From the NCBI GenBank assembly GCA_963799045.1, contig CAWCVN010000007.1, positions 124,001 through 188,000 of the forward strand: a DNA stretch of 64,000 nt, written 5' to 3'. Below the pieces are notes generated by a model that saw only the letters and a program-made list of their open reading frames with translations, made no database searches and was not told the origin of the DNA. The DNA comes from DASRSS01 sp963799045. GTDB lineage: Bacteria > Actinomycetota > Actinomycetes > Mycobacteriales > Jatrophihabitantaceae. The position numbers were made by a program, and so were the translations under genes. Within the stretch, counting starts at the first letter, position 1; each line of letters opens with the position of its first letter. This document shows, one piece after another, positions 8,677 through 19,315 of the stretch.

Positions 8677-9841
8677 CGGTGACCACCTTCCAGCCGCCGC
8701 AGCGCCTCGTCCAGTACCTCCGGTTGCTTGCAGAAGGCGAACCGCACGTAGTGGTCGCCTGCCGCCGAGTCGTAGAACACGCTGCTCGGGATCGCGACGA
8801 CACCGCGCGGCGGGGCAGGTCGCGGCAGAACGTCGACGGCATCGCCCCGACGTCCACGGTCGCGAAGTAGGTGGCCTGCGGGGCGCACGACGTCGAAGCC
8901 GAGTTCGCTCAGTCCGTCGCACAGCAGGTCGCGCTGTACTCTGCAGGCGCGGCGCCAGCGATCGAGACGTCACCGGCCAGGGCCTGCGCGACCGCGGGCT
9001 GGAACGGCGCGCCGTTGACGTAGGTCAGGAACTGCTTCACCGTGCGGACGCAGTGAGCAGGTCGGGCCGGCGCGCACAGCCAGCCGATCTTCCAGCCGGT
9101 GACGCTGAACGTCTTGCCCGGCGCTGGAGATCGTCACCGTGCGTTCGGCCATGCCCGGGGCAGGGTGGCGACGGCACGTGCGCGCGTCCGTCGAAGGTCA
9201 GGTGCTCGTAGACCTCGTCGGCGATCACGACGAGGTCGTGCTCGCGTGGCAAGCCCGGCGACGGCGTCCAGCTCTTCGGCGCCGAACACCTTGCCCGTCG
9301 GGTTGTGCGGGGTGTTGAGCAGGATCGCCTTGGTGCGCCGGCCGATCGCCGCGCGCAGCTCAGCCGGGTCGAAGCCCGCCCTCCGGAGGCTGCGCCTGGT
9401 CGCCGTCGCGGCGCAGCGTGACAGTCGCGGCGGGTGGCGCCGCCGAGCGCGATGCTCGCGGCGTAGGAGTCGTAGTAGGGCTCGAACACGACGACCTCGT
9501 CCCCGGGGCCGGCGAGCGCGAGCAGGCTCGCCGCGACCGCCTCGGTCGCGCCCGGCGGTGACGAGCACCTCGGCGTCCGGGTCGTAGCTCGAGCCCGTAG
9601 TGCCGCCGCTGGTGGGCAGCGATCGCCTGCCGCAGCTCGGGATGCCGGGGCCTGGCGGGTACTGGTTGTGTCCGGAGCGGATCGCCTCGACCGCGGCCTC
9701 GAGCAGCTCGTCGGGCCCGTCGGTGTCCGGGAAGCCCTGGCCGAGGTTGACGCTGTCGGTCAGCATGGCGAGCGCCGACATCTCGGCGAAGATCGTCGTC
9801 CCGAAGCCGCGCATCCGCTCGACCAACCGCCTGTCCGGCAC
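8673..9841 (-). CDS. dapC: Class I/II PLP aminotransferase, DapC/methionine-aminotransferase type, frameshifted
   Basis: Fragments in several frames line up with the Rv0858c (DapC) type: TTIFAEMSALAMLTDSVNLG, QYPPGPGIP, FEPYYDSYAASIALGGA, ILLNTPHNPTGKVFGAEEL, VVIADEVYEHLTFDG, a VTGWKIGW-like PLP-lysine region, LTYVNGAPFQPAVAQALAGD and a C-terminal VRFAFCKQPEVLDEALRRL. In the lysine pathway DapC makes N-succinyl-LL-diaminopimelate. Related enzymes transaminate methionine or kynurenine. Coupling to an omega-amidase gene favours a glutamine-using transaminase (methionine salvage), so the lysine role is not certain. GTG 9841 sits six bases after a TAGGCT -10-like box, possibly leaderless. Five or more indels are present. 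Confidence 0.83.
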
Positions 9842-9870
9842 GCGCCCAGCCTATCCATCAGCCCCCTCCC

Positions 9871-9929
9871 GCTTTGCACCTTTGCGCGGGGTGATTTGGC
9901 CCCGAAAGCGCCGCGCAAAGGTGCAAAGC
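9871..9929. repeat. 59-bp palindromic repeat, left copy
   Basis: The 19-base arm GCTTTGCACCTTTGCGCGG (9871-9889) and its exact reverse complement (9911-9929) enclose a 21-base loop that ends in GAAAGCG. A second copy of equal length and arrangement lies at 10986-11044, in the same orientation, on the other side of the DUF559-like gene. The right edge of dapC is only 30 bases away, so one arm falls where the -35 region of dapC would be. Confidence 0.87.
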
Positions 9930-10008
9930 CGGGCCAGATCGGGGCAGGTTATCCACAATTTGGGGATCGGGGCGCCGACGAGCCCCCGGCGGTCCCACAG
10001 TCGAGGCC

Positions 10009-11000
10009 ATGCGGATGCCAGCACCACCGAACGTACCGACCGACCGACTGGGACTGTTCCGGCTGGACGAAGCGATCGCCGCAGGGTGGACGCCCGACGG
10101 ACTGCGGCACGCCGTCGCGCCGGCAGCGATTGCTTCGCCACCGCCCCGGGATCTACGGGACACCGCAGTCGACTCCGGTGGATCATTTCGCTGCGGACCG
10201 CCAGCGGCTCGCGCTCGCCGCGGTCGCGGCGAGCTTGGCGAATCCGGCCGCCACAGCCAGTCACGCGGCTGCGGCTGCCTTGCCAGTCTGGCCGCTGTGG
10301 CGCCATGGTCAGGCCCCTTGCGTCACCGTGGCACCGCGGTTCGTGGGCGATATCGAGGGCACGCATCTGCATCGCGCGCGGTTGCAGTCCGGGCACAGCA
10401 CCAGGCACGGCGACAGGGCGATCACTCGGTCGCGCGGACGATCGTCGACCTGGGCCGGGAGCAGGGCGCGCTGAGTGCGTTGGTCACAGCCGACGCCGCG
10501 CTGCACACCGGGCGGGTCGATCTCGACACACTTCGGCGCCGGGTCGGCGAATGCGCCGGTTGGCCCGGAGTGCGCGCCGCGCGCCAGGCCATCACGCTCG
10601 CCGACGGACGGGCCGAATCCCCGCTGGAGACGGCCAGCAGATACCACCTCAACGGCCGGGTGCCGATCCCGGAGCTCCAGGTCTGGATCTACGACCTGGA
10701 CGGGGCCTTCATCGGACGCGGCGACTTCTACTGGGACGAGGGGGTAGTCGGTGAGGCCGACGGCATGGCCAAGTACGGACAGCAGCAGGATCCCAACAGG
10801 CGAGCCTGCGCGAGGAGAAGCTGCGCCAGGAGCGCCTCGAACGGCTGGGCCTCACGGTCGTGCGGTGGGGGATGCAGGACCTCGCCGACATCGACGCCCT
10901 CGTTCGACGAATCGACGACGCGCGCGCCCGAGCCCGGGCCGCGCCCACACCGCGACGCTGGGCGACAACCCCAGCAGCCATCCCCGCTTTGCACCTTTGA
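10009..11000 (+). CDS. AbiEi-like winged-helix plus DUF559/Vsr-like nuclease-domain protein, frameshifted
   Basis: Reassembled from three frames, the N terminus (GLFRLDEAIAAGWTPDGLRH, then RHRPGIYGTPQSTPVDHFAA) resembles the winged-helix domain of AbiEi-type antitoxins. The C-terminal part has SPLETASRYHLNG, RGDFYWDE, VGEADGMAKYG and EKLRQERLERLGLTVVRWG, matching DUF559/Vsr-like PD-(D/E)xK folds (Asp, Glu-x-Asp and Lys visible). Frame changes fall near 10120, 10425 and 10795. The last codons, GCT TTG CAC CTT TGA, lie inside the right palindrome arm, so the repeat supplies the stop. No partner toxin gene is present. Function is unknown; a mobile-element or defence role is only inferred. Confidence 0.7.
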
Positions 11001-11044
11001 GCGGGAGGATTCGGTCGTGAAAGCGCCGCGCAAAGGTGCAAAGC
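10986..11044. repeat. 59-bp palindromic repeat, right copy
   Basis: This has the same design as the copy at 9871. The left arm GCTTTGCACCTTTGAGCGG differs from the other copy at one base (A for C), and that change creates the TGA stop of the upstream gene. The right arm (11026-11044) is identical to the left copy's right arm. The loop ends in the shared GAAAGCG. It ends seven bases before the typA stop, so it may also act as a transcription terminator for the converging genes. Confidence 0.87.
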
Positions 11045-11051
11045 GGGATAG

Positions 11052-12920
<1,869 letters not shown>

Positions 12921-12950
12921 GCAACTGATCCTCTTCTATCGCGTCCTCGT

Positions 12951-14414
12951 CTAGCGCGGCGTACGCCTGCGCCGCGGCCGCCGCTCGCCCCGCGGCGGCT
13001 GCTGCGACTGCCGGGCGCCCTGCGCGGCGTTCCGGGCGCCCTGCGGGGAGTTCTGCGCGGCGCGCTGCGGACGGGCGGGGGCGATCGGCGCGCCGTTCGG
13101 CGTGCGGGCGCCGGAGATCTCCGCCACCATCGGGTCGCCGGCGAGCACGTCACGGGCCTCGGGGGCCACACCGGCGGCGCTGAGCATCTTGCGCACGTCG
13201 CGCTCCTCTGCAGGGGTGGCGAGCAGCACGACCACGCCGCTCTCACCGGCGCGGGCCGTGCGCCCGGAGCGGTGCAGGTAGTCCTTCGCGTCGTTGGGCG
13301 GGTCGACGTGCAGCACCAGTGAGACGTCGTCGACGTGGATCCCGCGCGCAGCGACGTCCGTCGCGACCAGCACCGGCACCGAGCCGTCCTTGAAGCCGGC
13401 CAGCGCCTTGGTGCGCTGCGCCTGCGTACGCCCACCGTGCAGGGCCGAGGCGGCCACCCCGACCCGGCCGAGGTTGCGGGCCATCCGGTCCGCGCCGTGC
13501 TTGGTGCGGACGAAGCAGATGGTGCGCCCTTCCCTGGCGGCGATCGAGGCGGCGAGGGCGAACTTCTCCTCGTGCGGCACGCGGAACACGTGGTGCGCCA
13601 TCGTGTCGATCGAGGCCTCGGCCGTGCTCAGGGCGAACACGGCGGGGTCGGTCAGGTATTCGTCGACGAGAGTGGCCACGTCGCCGTCCAGCGTCGCCGA
13701 GAACAGCAGCCGCTGGCCGCCGGACGGGGTCTGGCCGAGCAGTCGCCGGACGACTGGCAGGAAGCCGAGGTCGGCCATGTGGTCGGCCTCGTCCAGGACG
13801 GTCACCTCGACGGCGTCGAGCGAGCAGGACCGGCGCGCGATCAGGTCCTCGAGCCGTCCCGGCGTGGCGACCAGCACGTCGACGCCGTTCTCCAGCGCCC
13901 GGATCTGCTTGCCGATCGGCAGGCCGCCGGCGACCAACCGCACCGAGAGCCCGAGCGACTGCGCCAGCGGGGCGATGGCGTCGGTGACCTGCATGGCCAG
14001 TTCGCGGGTCGGGACCAGGACGAGTCCGTGCGGGCGCCGGGCCGCTGCCGCGCCCTTGAGCCGGGCGATCATCGGCAGGCCGAATGCCAGCGTCTTACCG
14101 GAGCCGGTCGCGGCGCGGCCCAGCAGGTCACGCCCGGTCAGCGCGTCGGGAATCGTCGCGGCCTGGATGGGGAACGCAGCGGCCAGCCCCTTGCCGTGCA
14201 AGGCTTTCACCAGGCGCTCGGGCAGGCCGAGCTCGGCGAAGCCGGGCAGGTTGTCGGTCGCCACGATCTGCACGGGCAGCTCGTCCCAGCGCGAACGCGC
14301 CGCCGGGCGGGAGGCCGGACGCGGTTTGCGCGGGCGGTGGTCGGTCTGGTTCGAGTGATTGTGTCGGGTGGGACGGTGGCGCGCGGCGGCACCGCGCGCA
14401 GGAGTGCGTGACAA
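12951..14414 (-). CDS. DEAD-box ATP-dependent RNA helicase
   Basis: This is an RNA-unwinding ATPase of the RhlE/DeaD group. The N terminus is basic and disordered for about 55 residues. The Q-motif region FPIQAATIPDAL, Walker A AATGSGKT, Ia PTRELAMQV, DEAD within VLDEADHMADLGF, SAT in LLFSATLDG, and the motif VI region HRSGRTARAG follow in order. The C terminus is an Arg/Gln/Pro-rich tail that may bind RNA. The start is TTG 14414 with GAAGGA five bases before it. Cold-shock or ribosome-assembly roles are typical of the family but not shown here. Confidence 0.94.
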   Translation of the reverse strand: MSRTPARGAAARHRPTRHNHSNQTDHRPRKPRPASRPAARSRWDELPVQIVATDNLPGFAELGLPERLVKALHGKGLAAAFPIQAATIPDALTGRDLLGRAATGSGKTLAFGLPMIARLKGAAAARRPHGLVLVPTRELAMQVTDAIAPLAQSLGLSVRLVAGGLPIGKQIRALENGVDVLVATPGRLEDLIARRSCSLDAVEVTVLDEADHMADLGFLPVVRRLLGQTPSGGQRLLFSATLDGDVATLVDEYLTDPAVFALSTAEASIDTMAHHVFRVPHEEKFALAASIAAREGRTICFVRTKHGADRMARNLGRVGVAASALHGGRTQAQRTKALAGFKDGSVPVLVATDVAARGIHVDDVSLVLHVDPPNDAKDYLHRSGRTARAGESGVVVLLATPAEERDVRKMLSAAGVAPEARDVLAGDPMVAEISGARTPNGAPIAPARPQRAAQNSPQGARNAAQGARQSQQPPRGERRPRRRRTPR

Positions 14415-14554
14415 GGGATTCCTTCGGAGACGATCGGCACGTCCCCGAGGTCCGCGCTAGCCGCGCGGCATTCACTGGCACGAGCCCGACGCGTCGATCG
14501 CGTCGTGGTGGAGCTGTGGCGCGGGCAATCGGTGCCCGCCGGCCGGGTTCCAGT

Positions 14555-15166
14555 CTAGCGGGCCAGCTCGGTGGCCGTGACCAGCAGGCGCACGCAGTAG
14601 TCGGTCAGCTCCCCACGGTCGATATCGAGGGTGCCGTCGAGCCAGCGGATGAACAGGTTCGCCAGCGCCCCGATCAGCGCCGTGGCCGTCAGCTGCGCGC
14701 CGCGCGGGCTGCCCTGAGTGCCCAGCTCCACGCGCGCCAGCTCGGCGAACATGGGCGAGAGCGCGATGCCGCGCATGCCCAGGGTGGGGTCGGTGAGCGG
14801 CTCCAGCAGCAGGACCCTGCCCTTGCGCGGGTCCTCCGTCAGGACGCCGAGAAAGGCCTCGACGGCGGCGCGGGCACGCTCGGTGAGCTCGGCCGGCGCG
14901 TCCGCGACGGCCTGGACCAGCGCGCTTCCCGCTTCGGCGGCGACGCGGTCGAAGACGGCCAGCAGCAGCGCCTCGCGGTCGGCGAAGTTCTCGTAGAAGT
15001 AGCGGTCGGTGAGCTTGGCCAGACGGCACACCGACCGCACCGTCACCGCGGCGCTGCCCTGGCCGCCGAGCAGCTCGAGCCCCGCGTCGAGCAGCTGGTC
15101 GTGCCGCTGTGCGCGGCGGTCGGCCAGGGTCGTCCCGGCCCAGCTGCGGTTCGGCGGCGCGCTCAC
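14555..15166 (-). CDS. TetR family transcriptional regulator
   Basis: The 203-residue repressor has a helix-turn-helix at about residues 20-60 (VTVRSVCRLAKLTDRYFYEN, with the family YFY in the recognition helix) and an alpha-helical ligand domain. I chose GTG 15166, giving SAPPNRSWAGTTLADRRAQR, because that pre-HTH pattern is usual; a second GTG at 15184 is possible. It is divergent from the MpaB-type oxygenase gene, and the shared intergenic region holds an inverted repeat over a promoter, so it very likely represses that gene. The ligand is unknown. Confidence 0.85.
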   Translation of the reverse strand: MSAPPNRSWAGTTLADRRAQRHDQLLDAGLELLGGQGSAAVTVRSVCRLAKLTDRYFYENFADREALLLAVFDRVAAEAGSALVQAVADAPAELTERARAAVEAFLGVLTEDPRKGRVLLLEPLTDPTLGMRGIALSPMFAELARVELGTQGSPRGAQLTATALIGALANLFIRWLDGTLDIDRGELTDYCVRLLVTATELAR

Positions 15167-15195
15167 CCCCCGATGATGCCGCACGGCGGCCGCGA

Positions 15196-15230
15196 TTGAC
15201 GACAGACGTCCTCACTCCTAATCTGAGGAC
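15196..15230 (+). promoter_or_regulatory. Promoter and operator of the MpaB-type oxygenase gene (leaderless)
   Basis: TTGACG (15196-15201), a 17-base spacer and TAATCT (15219-15224) form a near-ideal housekeeping promoter. The expected start of transcription falls on the ATG at 15231, so the mRNA should be leaderless. GTCCTCA (15208-15214) and TGAGGAC (15224-15230) form a perfect inverted repeat across the -10 box. This is a good operator for the divergent TetR protein. Confidence 0.7.
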
Positions 15231-16175
15231 ATGCGTCCTCAGCTGGAGCAGCCGCAGACCGATCGGCCCGAGCCGCTGGGGCCCGACTCGCTGCTGTGGC
15301 GGTACTTCGGCGACTGGCGGGGGATCATCCTGGCGCTGTGGGCGGGGTCGATGCAGAACATGCACCCCCAGCTGGGCGCCGGCGTCGAGGAACACTCCCG
15401 CTTCTTCGACGAGCGCTGGCAGCGGCTGTTCCGCTCCACCTACCCGATCGGCGGCGGGATCTACGACCTCGACCGCGCGCACGAAACCGCGCGGGAGGTA
15501 CGCGACTATCACAAGACGATCAAGGGTGTCGACAAGCACGGCCGCCCGTACAGCGCGCTGAACCCGGACACGTTCTGGTGGGCGCACACCACGTTCATCC
15601 TCACCCCGGTTCTCGTGTGCGAGTACTTCGGCACCCCGCTGACGCGCGCGCAGAAGGAGCAGATCTACGCCGAGGGCGTGCAGTGGTACCGCATGTACGG
15701 GATGAGCATGCGCCCGGTGCCGCCCGACTGGGATGCCTTCATGGCCTACTACGAGCACATGTGCGAGCACGTGCTCGAGGTCAACAAGGCGACGATCGAC
15801 GTGCGCGACGTCAGCGGCCTGGCCAAGCCGCCCGCCCTGCCCTGGCTGCCGGAGTCGGTGTGGCGCCTGCTGCGGGTGCCGATCACCCGGAACATGCTCT
15901 GGGTGACGACGGGCCTGTACCCGGAAGCGGTCCGCCGCAAGCTGGGACTCACCTGGACCCGGCGCGACCAGATCGCACTGCGCGCGTGCGGACGGCTGCT
16001 CGCGCTCGCCTGGAAGCTGGTGCCTTTCGACCGCCGGATGCATCCGCGGGCGCGCGACGCCTGGCGGCGCGTCCGCGGCGAGGTCCCCACCGACGCCCCC
16101 CTGGTCGAGACGCCCCGGCGCAACCTGCCACCCCCGGCGGAGCGCGGAAACCCCTCGCACTACTGCCCGTTCTGA
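15231..16175 (+). CDS. MpaB-type oxygenase domain protein (DUF2236)
   Basis: The 314-residue protein belongs to the DUF2236/MpaB' group, related to latex-clearing protein and fungal MpaB, thought to be haem-dependent oxygenases. Seen are the typical opening DSLLWRYFGDWRGIILALWAG, MHPQLGAGVEEHS with candidate haem-region histidines, and ARVHETA-like RAHETAREVRDYHKTIKGVD. WWAHTTFILTPVLVCEYFG and YRMYGMSMRPVPPDWDAF follow. The ATG directly follows the operator, with no ribosome site, which fits a leaderless message. The substrate is unknown; control by TetR suggests a hydrophobic inducer. Confidence 0.85.
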   Translation: MRPQLEQPQTDRPEPLGPDSLLWRYFGDWRGIILALWAGSMQNMHPQLGAGVEEHSRFFDERWQRLFRSTYPIGGGIYDLDRAHETAREVRDYHKTIKGVDKHGRPYSALNPDTFWWAHTTFILTPVLVCEYFGTPLTRAQKEQIYAEGVQWYRMYGMSMRPVPPDWDAFMAYYEHMCEHVLEVNKATIDVRDVSGLAKPPALPWLPESVWRLLRVPITRNMLWVTTGLYPEAVRRKLGLTWTRRDQIALRACGRLLALAWKLVPFDRRMHPRARDAWRRVRGEVPTDAPLVETPRRNLPPPAERGNPSHYCPF

Positions 16176-16267
16176 TGCCTATCCGCGCAAGGTGGCCCCG
16201 CGGCGCGCGGGCTCTTCGCGCGAGCGCTCATCGCGTTGTGGTTCAGTTCAGAACCTGACCTGGCTGA

Positions 16268-17785
16268 TCAGACCTTATGCCGGTTTTGGATCAGCCGTTT
16301 GACGACTCGCATGACGGAGGGTTTGCGGTCGAAGGAGGTCAGCGACAGCCCCGGGATCGCGTACCGCTGGCGCGCGATCGCGTGCGGGCGGGCGAACTCG
16401 TGCAGCCCCTCGGCGCCGTGGATCCGGCCGATGCCCGACTCGCCGACGCCGCCGAACGGCAGCGCGGGGATCCCGGCGAAGCCGAGCGGCGCATTGATCG
16501 ACGTCGCGCCGGCGCGCAGGCGACGGGCGAGCTCCTCGCCGCGGGAGCGGGAGAAGACCGTGGACGCGAGCCCGTACCGCGACGCGTTCGCCAGCGTTAT
16601 CGCCTCGTCCACGTCGCGCACGGTGCGCACCGTGATCGTCGGCCCGAAGGTCTCCTCCTGCACCGCCACGGAGGACTCGTCGGCGTCGACGAGCACGATC
16701 GGGTCGATGTACGGCGCCCGGATCGAGTCCAGCCCGCCGACCAGCGGCGTCGCGCCGTGCTCGAGCGCGTCGGCCACGTGCCGGCGCACCACGTCGATCT
16801 GGCCGGGCATCGTCATCGGGCCGTAGGACGCGTCCGGCGCGGAGGAGCCGCTGACCCCGGACAGCTCGCTGCGCAGGGCCTCGAGGAAGCGCTCCCGAAC
16901 CGGTTCGACGACGTACACCCGCTCGACGCCGACACAGGTCTGCCCGCTGTTGCCCATGCCGCCCCAGGCGGCGGCCTTCGCCGCCGCCGCGACGTCGGCG
17001 TCCTCGGCGACGACGAAGGCATCCTTGCCGCCGCACTCCAGCACGACCGGGGTGAGCCGCTCGGCGCACGCGGCCATGACCCTCTTGCCGGTGGCGGTCG
17101 AACCGGTGAACGCGAGCTTGTCCACGCCCGAACGGCACAGCTCCGCGCCGGTCTCGCCGCATCCGGTCACGACGTTGAGCACGCCCTCGGGCGCGTCGGG
17201 GTTGGCCCTGGCGAACGCCTCGGCCCAGTACACGCCGATCGCCGTCGTGTACTCGCTCGGCTTGAACACGATGGGGTTGCCCGCGGCGAGCGCGAACGCC
17301 CCGGAACCGGTGGGCGTGTACAGGGGATAGTTCCACGGGCCGATCACGCCGACGACGCCGACCGGCCGGTACTCGACGTGCGCGGCGAAGTTGGACATCA
17401 GCGGGCCCGGCCTGACCTTCTTGGTGCGCAGCTCGCGGCCGGCATTCTTCGCCGCCCACCGGATCAGCTCCAGCGCGAGTACCAGTTCGAGGTAGGCGTC
17501 CTCGCGCGGCTTGCCGTTCTCGGCGCGCACCAGCTCGCACAGCTCGTCGGCGTGCTCGACCAGGTAGCCCGCCCAGCGCAGCAGGTGCCGCTCGCGACCG
17601 GCTGGGCCGAGCGCCTCCCACGCCGGCGCGGCCGCCCGGGCGCGCGCCACCGCCGCCGCCACCTCGGCCTCGCCAGCGACCGGGTACTCGGCGACCAGCG
17701 TGCCGTCGGCCGGATCGAGGCAGCGCAGCGTCCGCGTTCGCCCACGCGGGTCGGTCTGGGCCGGGGGTGCAGCGACGTCGGTCAT
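16268..17785 (-). CDS. Aldehyde dehydrogenase family protein
   Basis: This is an NAD(P)-dependent aldehyde-to-acid oxidoreductase of 505 residues. The cofactor site region is VIGPWNYPLYTPTGSGAFAL and FTGSTATGKRVM. The general base sits in VVLECGGKDAF and the catalytic cysteine is C284 in GNSGQTCVGVERVYVV. The C-terminal INAPLGFAGIPALPFGGVGE motif and the hydrophobic-to-basic tail (KPSVMRVVKRLIQNRHKV) resemble membrane-associated fatty-aldehyde dehydrogenases. The start is ATG 17785, with other in-frame codons upstream rejected. It converges with the MpaB-type gene; a joint role in lipid-aldehyde handling is only inferred. Confidence 0.92.
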   Translation of the reverse strand: MTDVAAPPAQTDPRGRTRTLRCLDPADGTLVAEYPVAGEAEVAAAVARARAAAPAWEALGPAGRERHLLRWAGYLVEHADELCELVRAENGKPREDAYLELVLALELIRWAAKNAGRELRTKKVRPGPLMSNFAAHVEYRPVGVVGVIGPWNYPLYTPTGSGAFALAAGNPIVFKPSEYTTAIGVYWAEAFARANPDAPEGVLNVVTGCGETGAELCRSGVDKLAFTGSTATGKRVMAACAERLTPVVLECGGKDAFVVAEDADVAAAAKAAAWGGMGNSGQTCVGVERVYVVEPVRERFLEALRSELSGVSGSSAPDASYGPMTMPGQIDVVRRHVADALEHGATPLVGGLDSIRAPYIDPIVLVDADESSVAVQEETFGPTITVRTVRDVDEAITLANASRYGLASTVFSRSRGEELARRLRAGATSINAPLGFAGIPALPFGGVGESGIGRIHGAEGLHEFARPHAIARQRYAIPGLSLTSFDRKPSVMRVVKRLIQNRHKV

Positions 17786-17880
17786 GTGCCGTCTCCTCGC
17801 GCTCGGGGTGGACCTGCAGACCACGCTGTCACCCTTGTTGGCACGATGTCAATAGGTCAGACTGGGACGCGGAGGCAACC

Positions 17881-19251
17881 ATGGCAGACAAGCAGCCGCG
17901 CGACATACCGACGCGGGCCTCGGCACGCTCGGCACGGCTGGCCGCCCTGCCGTTGGGCTTCGCCGGGCGGACCGCGGCGGGCTGGGGACGGCGGATGGTC
18001 GGCGGGGACGCCGACACCGTCAGCGCGGCAGTGCTCGAGCGCAACGCCGAGCACATGTTCACGGTCCTAGGCGAGCTCAAGGGCGCCGCGATGAAGCTCG
18101 GGCAGGCCCTGTCGGTGTACGAGGCGATGATCCCGACCGAGATGGCCGAGCCGTACCGCCAGGCGCTGACCAAGCTGCAGGCCGAGGGGCCGGCGCTGCC
18201 CGCCGTGCGCGTCCACCGCGTCCTCGACGAGCAGTTCGGGCGCAACTGGCGCAAGCACTTCCTCGACTTCGACGACGAACCGGCGGCCGCCGCGAGCATC
18301 GGCCAGGTGCACCGCGGCGTGTGGCACGACGGGCGCACGGTGGCCGTCAAGGTGCAGTACCCCGGCGCCGATGTCGCGGTGCAGACCGACCTGAAACAGC
18401 TCCAGCGGTTCTCCCGGCTGTTCAACCTGGTCGTGCCCGGGCTGGAGGCGCGCGAGCTCATCGCCGAGGTCCGGCAGCGGATGATCGAGGAGCTGGATTA
18501 CCGCTCCGAGGCCGAGCACCAGCGCCGCTTCGCCGCCGCCCTCGCCGACGACCCGAGGTGCACATCCCGCGGGTGCTCGCGTCCTCACCGAAGGTGATCA
18601 TCTCCGAATGGCTTGACGGCCGCCCGCTCTCACAGCTCATTCGGGCAACGCGAGGTGACCGACGTCGAGCGCAAAGACCGCGACCGCATCGCCGACATCG
18701 CAGTGCGGCTGATGTTCTCGTCCCCCGCACGCTTCGGGCTCCTGCACGCGGATCCGCACCCGGGCAACTTCCTCGTCCAGGACGACGGCCGCCTCGGGGT
18801 GATCGACTTCGGCTCGGTGGCCGTGCTGCCGCACGGGCTGCCCCGCGTTCTCGGCCGCATCCTTCGCTACGCCGCCGACCGGGACGCGGAGCCGATGATG
18901 GCAGCTGTTGCGCGCCGAACGGTTCGTGACCGGCGCGGTGACCGCCGCGGACGTGCTGCGCTGGCTCGGCGCGATGGCCGACCCGCTGCGGGTCGAGGAG
19001 TTCCACGCCAACCGGGAGTGGATCGGCAAGCAGGGCGCCCGGGTCGCCAACATCTACAGCAACGCCTACAAGCACACCGGGCGGTCACTCAACCTGCCCG
19101 CGGAGCACATGCTGGTCAGCCGCGTGTGCGGCGGGTGGATGAACATCCTCGCCCAACTCGACTGCACGGTCCGCGCGCGGGCGATCGCCTCGAGTGGGTT
19201 CCCGGCTTCGCCGACCCGCGGAGCCCGGGCGAACCGCTGGGGGCACCTTGA
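17881..19251 (+). CDS. ABC1/AarF/UbiB-family atypical kinase, frameshifted
   Basis: ABC1-family proteins are ATP-binding atypical kinases linked in other bacteria to isoprenoid-quinone synthesis. The KxGQ motif is present as KLGQALSVYEAMIP, followed by AAAASIGQVHRGVWHDGRTVAVKVQYPG (A-rich loop and catalytic-type Lys, split here). IISEWLDGRPLS, LLHADPHPGNFLV and VIDFGSVAVL mark the hinge, catalytic and metal-binding parts. Single-base shifts occur near 18556, 18645, 18900 and 19195. ATG 17881 follows a short purine-rich stretch. In M. tuberculosis relatives occur near lipid genes, and here an acyl-CoA ligase follows at once. Confidence 0.87.
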
Positions 19252-19315
19252 CACCCCGGTCGCCCGATCCCACCATCGCGCATCCCGTGATGGCGCCAGT
19301 GAGGAGTTCGGTCCC

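Noticed and set aside
9871..11044. Possible CRISPR-like or integron-type array from repeated palindromes
   Set aside because: There are only two copies 1115 bases apart with a gene between and no spacer units, integrase or core recombination sites.
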